A stretch of DNA of 64,000 nucleotides from Paratinospora sagittata (lineage: Eukaryota > Streptophyta > Magnoliopsida > Ranunculales > Menispermaceae), in the NCBI GenBank assembly GCA_035771175.1, contig CM069607.1, positions 18,980,001 to 19,044,000 of the forward strand, written 5' to 3'. Below, in pieces: positions 62,081 through 64,000 of the stretch. How positions within the stretch are numbered: position 1 is the first letter of the stretch; each line of letters opens with the position of its first letter. The translations under genes were made by a program, and so were the position numbers. A model generated the notes under the pieces. It ran no database searches. It had not been told where the DNA came from and saw only the letters and a program-made list of their open reading frames with translations.

Positions 62081-63254
62081 CTATTCCTTTTGATAACTCG
62101 CTAGAGAGAGCAGTTGTCGTAATCTTTCGATTTTTAGTAAAATGGGCAATAGCGTGCTATAGGCCTTGATTGCCGCTATCGGAAAGTCCTAAAAACACGA
62201 GCTCTCGGTTTTGTGCATTTCGACCTGCAATAGGCCGCTATCAGTCATTAGAGAGCATGATACATAACCCAATAGCATGCTGTCCATGTCTGAGTTAGAA
62301 ATCTCACATATCTAACGAGAAAAACGTGGGCCCTTTCCCTTGCTCGATTTTTCTATTCCTTGCACAGTTTTGACCTGGAATCGTAACTCAAACATTCTCC
62401 ACTAACACCTGGATGATTCCCATTGTGTCTCACGGGCAAAACAACTTCAGCTTAAAACAATGTTTTGAATTCAAATCATTTCCTACTCTCTTGCACTTCA
62501 ACCTGCAACTGCTAATTTAATAAAACACTCAATCTCCAATTTTCAAAGATACAACACACACGATTTTTGCAAGTTAGACTGAGCTTTCCAAAGAGTATTT
62601 CAAAAGTAGAAAGTCGTGACTCTTGCATTGCCAATAAAAGCTTCGACCTGAATCAAAATTGCAAACTGTCTTGAAGATAACCTCATTGTTTAGCAAGTTC
62701 TTCATTTTATCCCTTTTGTGCTGTGATTTTCAGAAGGTATCCATCGTTTTAAACTGTGGGTACATGAAATGTTCTCAGTAAGAGGACACATCACCTATAT
62801 TTTTTCTCCGAGTGCTACAACTAATCATCAAGAACACATCAAACAATAGCTATCAAAGTCTACAAAGATCAGGGTCTAAGAACGAAGACATAGCTTAATG
62901 CTAATGCATTAGTTTGATCTTAGGTGTGTAGGGTAACCTCTCGATCAATCTCAGCACGAAAACTCTCTAAATTGCAAAGTCTTCAAAATCACTTGGATTA
63001 AAGTATTTGATTTTGACAAAATATTTTTCGAAAGGTTTTAATCATAATTTCAATGAGGTTTGAATGGTTTAAAAGTGTTTTGAGAAAATAGAATGGTTCT
63101 TAAGTGTTAAAATAATAATTTTTCCAAAATCGGGCTTTCCAGAACTTAGCAAAAATTTTTCTAAAGGTAATAGCGCACTATCAGTGTTGATAGCACGCTG
63201 ATTGGGTTAAATAGTAAAAAATCTATTTTTCATCAAAATTGCTTACAGAGCGCG
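62081..63254. repeat. Monomer M53 (1174 bp)
   Basis: Marks are TCGCTAGAGAG, TTTCGATTTT, CAATCTCCAAT, then CAGGGTC, AGCTTAATG and GAATGGTTTAA with CCTCATTG, AACTTAGC, CTGATTGGG and GCTTACAG. Confidence 0.95.
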
Positions 63255-64000
63255 CTATTCCTTTTGATAACTCGCTATAGAGAGCAGTTGTCGTAATCTT
63301 TCAATTTTTAGTAAAATGGGCGATAGCGTGCTATAGGCCTTGATTGCCGCTATCGGAAAGTCCTAAAAACACGAGCTCTCGGTTTTGTGCATTTCGACCT
63401 GCAATAGGCCGCTATCAGTCATTTGAGAGCATGATACATAACCCAATAGCATGCTGTCCATGTCTGAGTTAGAAATCTCACATATCTAACGAGAAAAACG
63501 TGGGCCCTTTCCCTTGCTCGATTTTTCTATTCCTTGCACAGTTTTGACCTGGAATCGTAACTCAAACATTCTCCACTAACACCTGGATGATTCCCATTGT
63601 GTCTCACGGGCAAAACAACTTCAGCTTAAAACAATGTTTTGAATTCAAATCATTTCCTACTCTCTTGCACTTCAACCTGCAACTGCTAATTTAATAAAAC
63701 ACTCATTCTCTAATTTTCAAAGATACAACACACACGATTTTTGCAAGTTAGACTGAGCTTTCCAAAGAGTATTTCAAAAGTAGAAAGTCGTGACTCTTGC
63801 ATTGCCAATAAAAGCTTCGACCTGAATCAAAATTGCAAACTGTCTTGAAGATAACCTCTTTGTTTAGCAAGTTCTTCATTTTATCCCTTTTGTGCTGTGA
63901 TTTTCAGAAGGTATCCATCGTTTTAAACTGTGGGTACATGAAATGTTCACAGTAAGAGGACACATCACCTATATTTTTTCTCCGAGTGCTACAACTAATC
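63255..64000. repeat. Monomer M54, partial (right edge, 746 bp)
   Basis: The head is GGGCGATAG/CATTTGAGAG, then CCTCTTTG and a private GTTCACAG. It is cut off by the window end, so the array continues. Confidence 0.95.

Larger units (their letters stand above)
1..64000. repeat. Satellite array, 1174-bp monomer, whole window
   Basis: The same roughly 1174-bp sequence recurs from the first base to the last with the landmark CTATTCCTTTTG at regular spacing: 53 complete monomers and two partial ones. Adjacent copies differ by a few percent or less and all point the same way. Length changes are small and traceable: +1 in M1 and M5, +2 in M7, -1 to -2 in several copies between 17 and 34 kb, and -4 in M30. 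Each monomer normally has one EcoRI site, in TTTGAATTCAAA, and one ApaI site, in GTGGGCCC. A digest should therefore give a 1.17-kb ladder. No transposon, gene or inversion breaks the array. Both ends of the window lie inside it, so the true array is longer. Centromeric or heterochromatic location is inference. Confidence 0.98.

Noticed and set aside
1..64000. CRISPR array
   Set aside because: The whole 1174-bp unit repeats. There are no short repeats with unique spacers.
1..64000. Ribosomal DNA or 5S gene array
   Set aside because: I see no rRNA-like conserved stretch and no pol III internal promoter in the monomer. The unit is AT-rich throughout.
1..64000. Tandem LTR retrotransposons or helitron arrays
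   Set aside because: There are no long terminal repeats, primer-binding site, polypurine tract, reverse transcriptase or Rep/helicase frames, and no target-site duplications.
1..64000. Telomere-type repeats
   Set aside because: No run of TTTAGGG, TTAGGG or similar units occurs. Only isolated words such as AGGGTTAAAT are present.

Overview
The window is one uninterrupted tandem-repeat (satellite) array. All 64,000 bases are head-to-tail copies of one AT-rich monomer (about 35% G+C by spot count), usually 1174 bp and ranging from 1170 to 1176 bp. There are 53 complete monomers plus partial copies at each edge, all in the same orientation. I found no real protein gene, RNA gene, CRISPR array, inserted mobile element or non-repeat spacer. 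The numbering M0 to M54 is mine: each monomer starts at the landmark CTATTCCTTTTG, a phase chosen for convenience. Tail means the part of a monomer after about its first 210 bp.

A megabase-style satellite with a kilobase-scale monomer and higher-order repeats (HORs) points to a eukaryotic nuclear genome, in centromeric, pericentromeric or subtelomeric heterochromatin. A flowering plant is my best guess, from the GCTAT/ATAGC-rich segment of the monomer. That guess is weak, and I do not recognise the satellite family.

Layout. (1) 1 to about 8.9 kb: two nearly identical copies of a 4-monomer HOR (offset 4697 bp). (2) About 9 to 18.6 kb: monomers of the same left-hand subfamily in mixed order, with 3-mer and 4-mer echoes. 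(3) 18.6 to 23 kb: a transition with divergent monomers, a change of subfamily markers and a single-monomer duplication. (4) 23 to 37.4 kb: types a, b, c and d in the order b-d-a / b-c-d-c-d-a / b-d-a, with mappable unequal-crossover junctions. (5) 37.4 to 42.1 kb: individually diverged monomers. (6) 42.1 to 46.8 kb: an old X-Y dimer pattern. (7) 46.7 to 56.7 kb: two nearly identical copies of another 4-monomer HOR (offset 4695 bp). (8) 56.7 kb to the end: reshuffled monomers from the same set.

Inside the monomer I see a 287-bp segment dense in GCTAT/ATAGC, two perfect 12-bp palindromes, a shifting A/T tract, and four degenerate copies of a GACCTG-centred motif spaced 128 to 150 bp apart. The last suggests the monomer grew from a shorter, roughly nucleosome-sized repeat. 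A 68-codon minus-strand open frame recurs in 28 of the monomers on the left, but every copy on the right shares one nonsense change, so I treat it as a by-product of repetition. The interest here is the readable history of array expansion and exchange, not a gene system.
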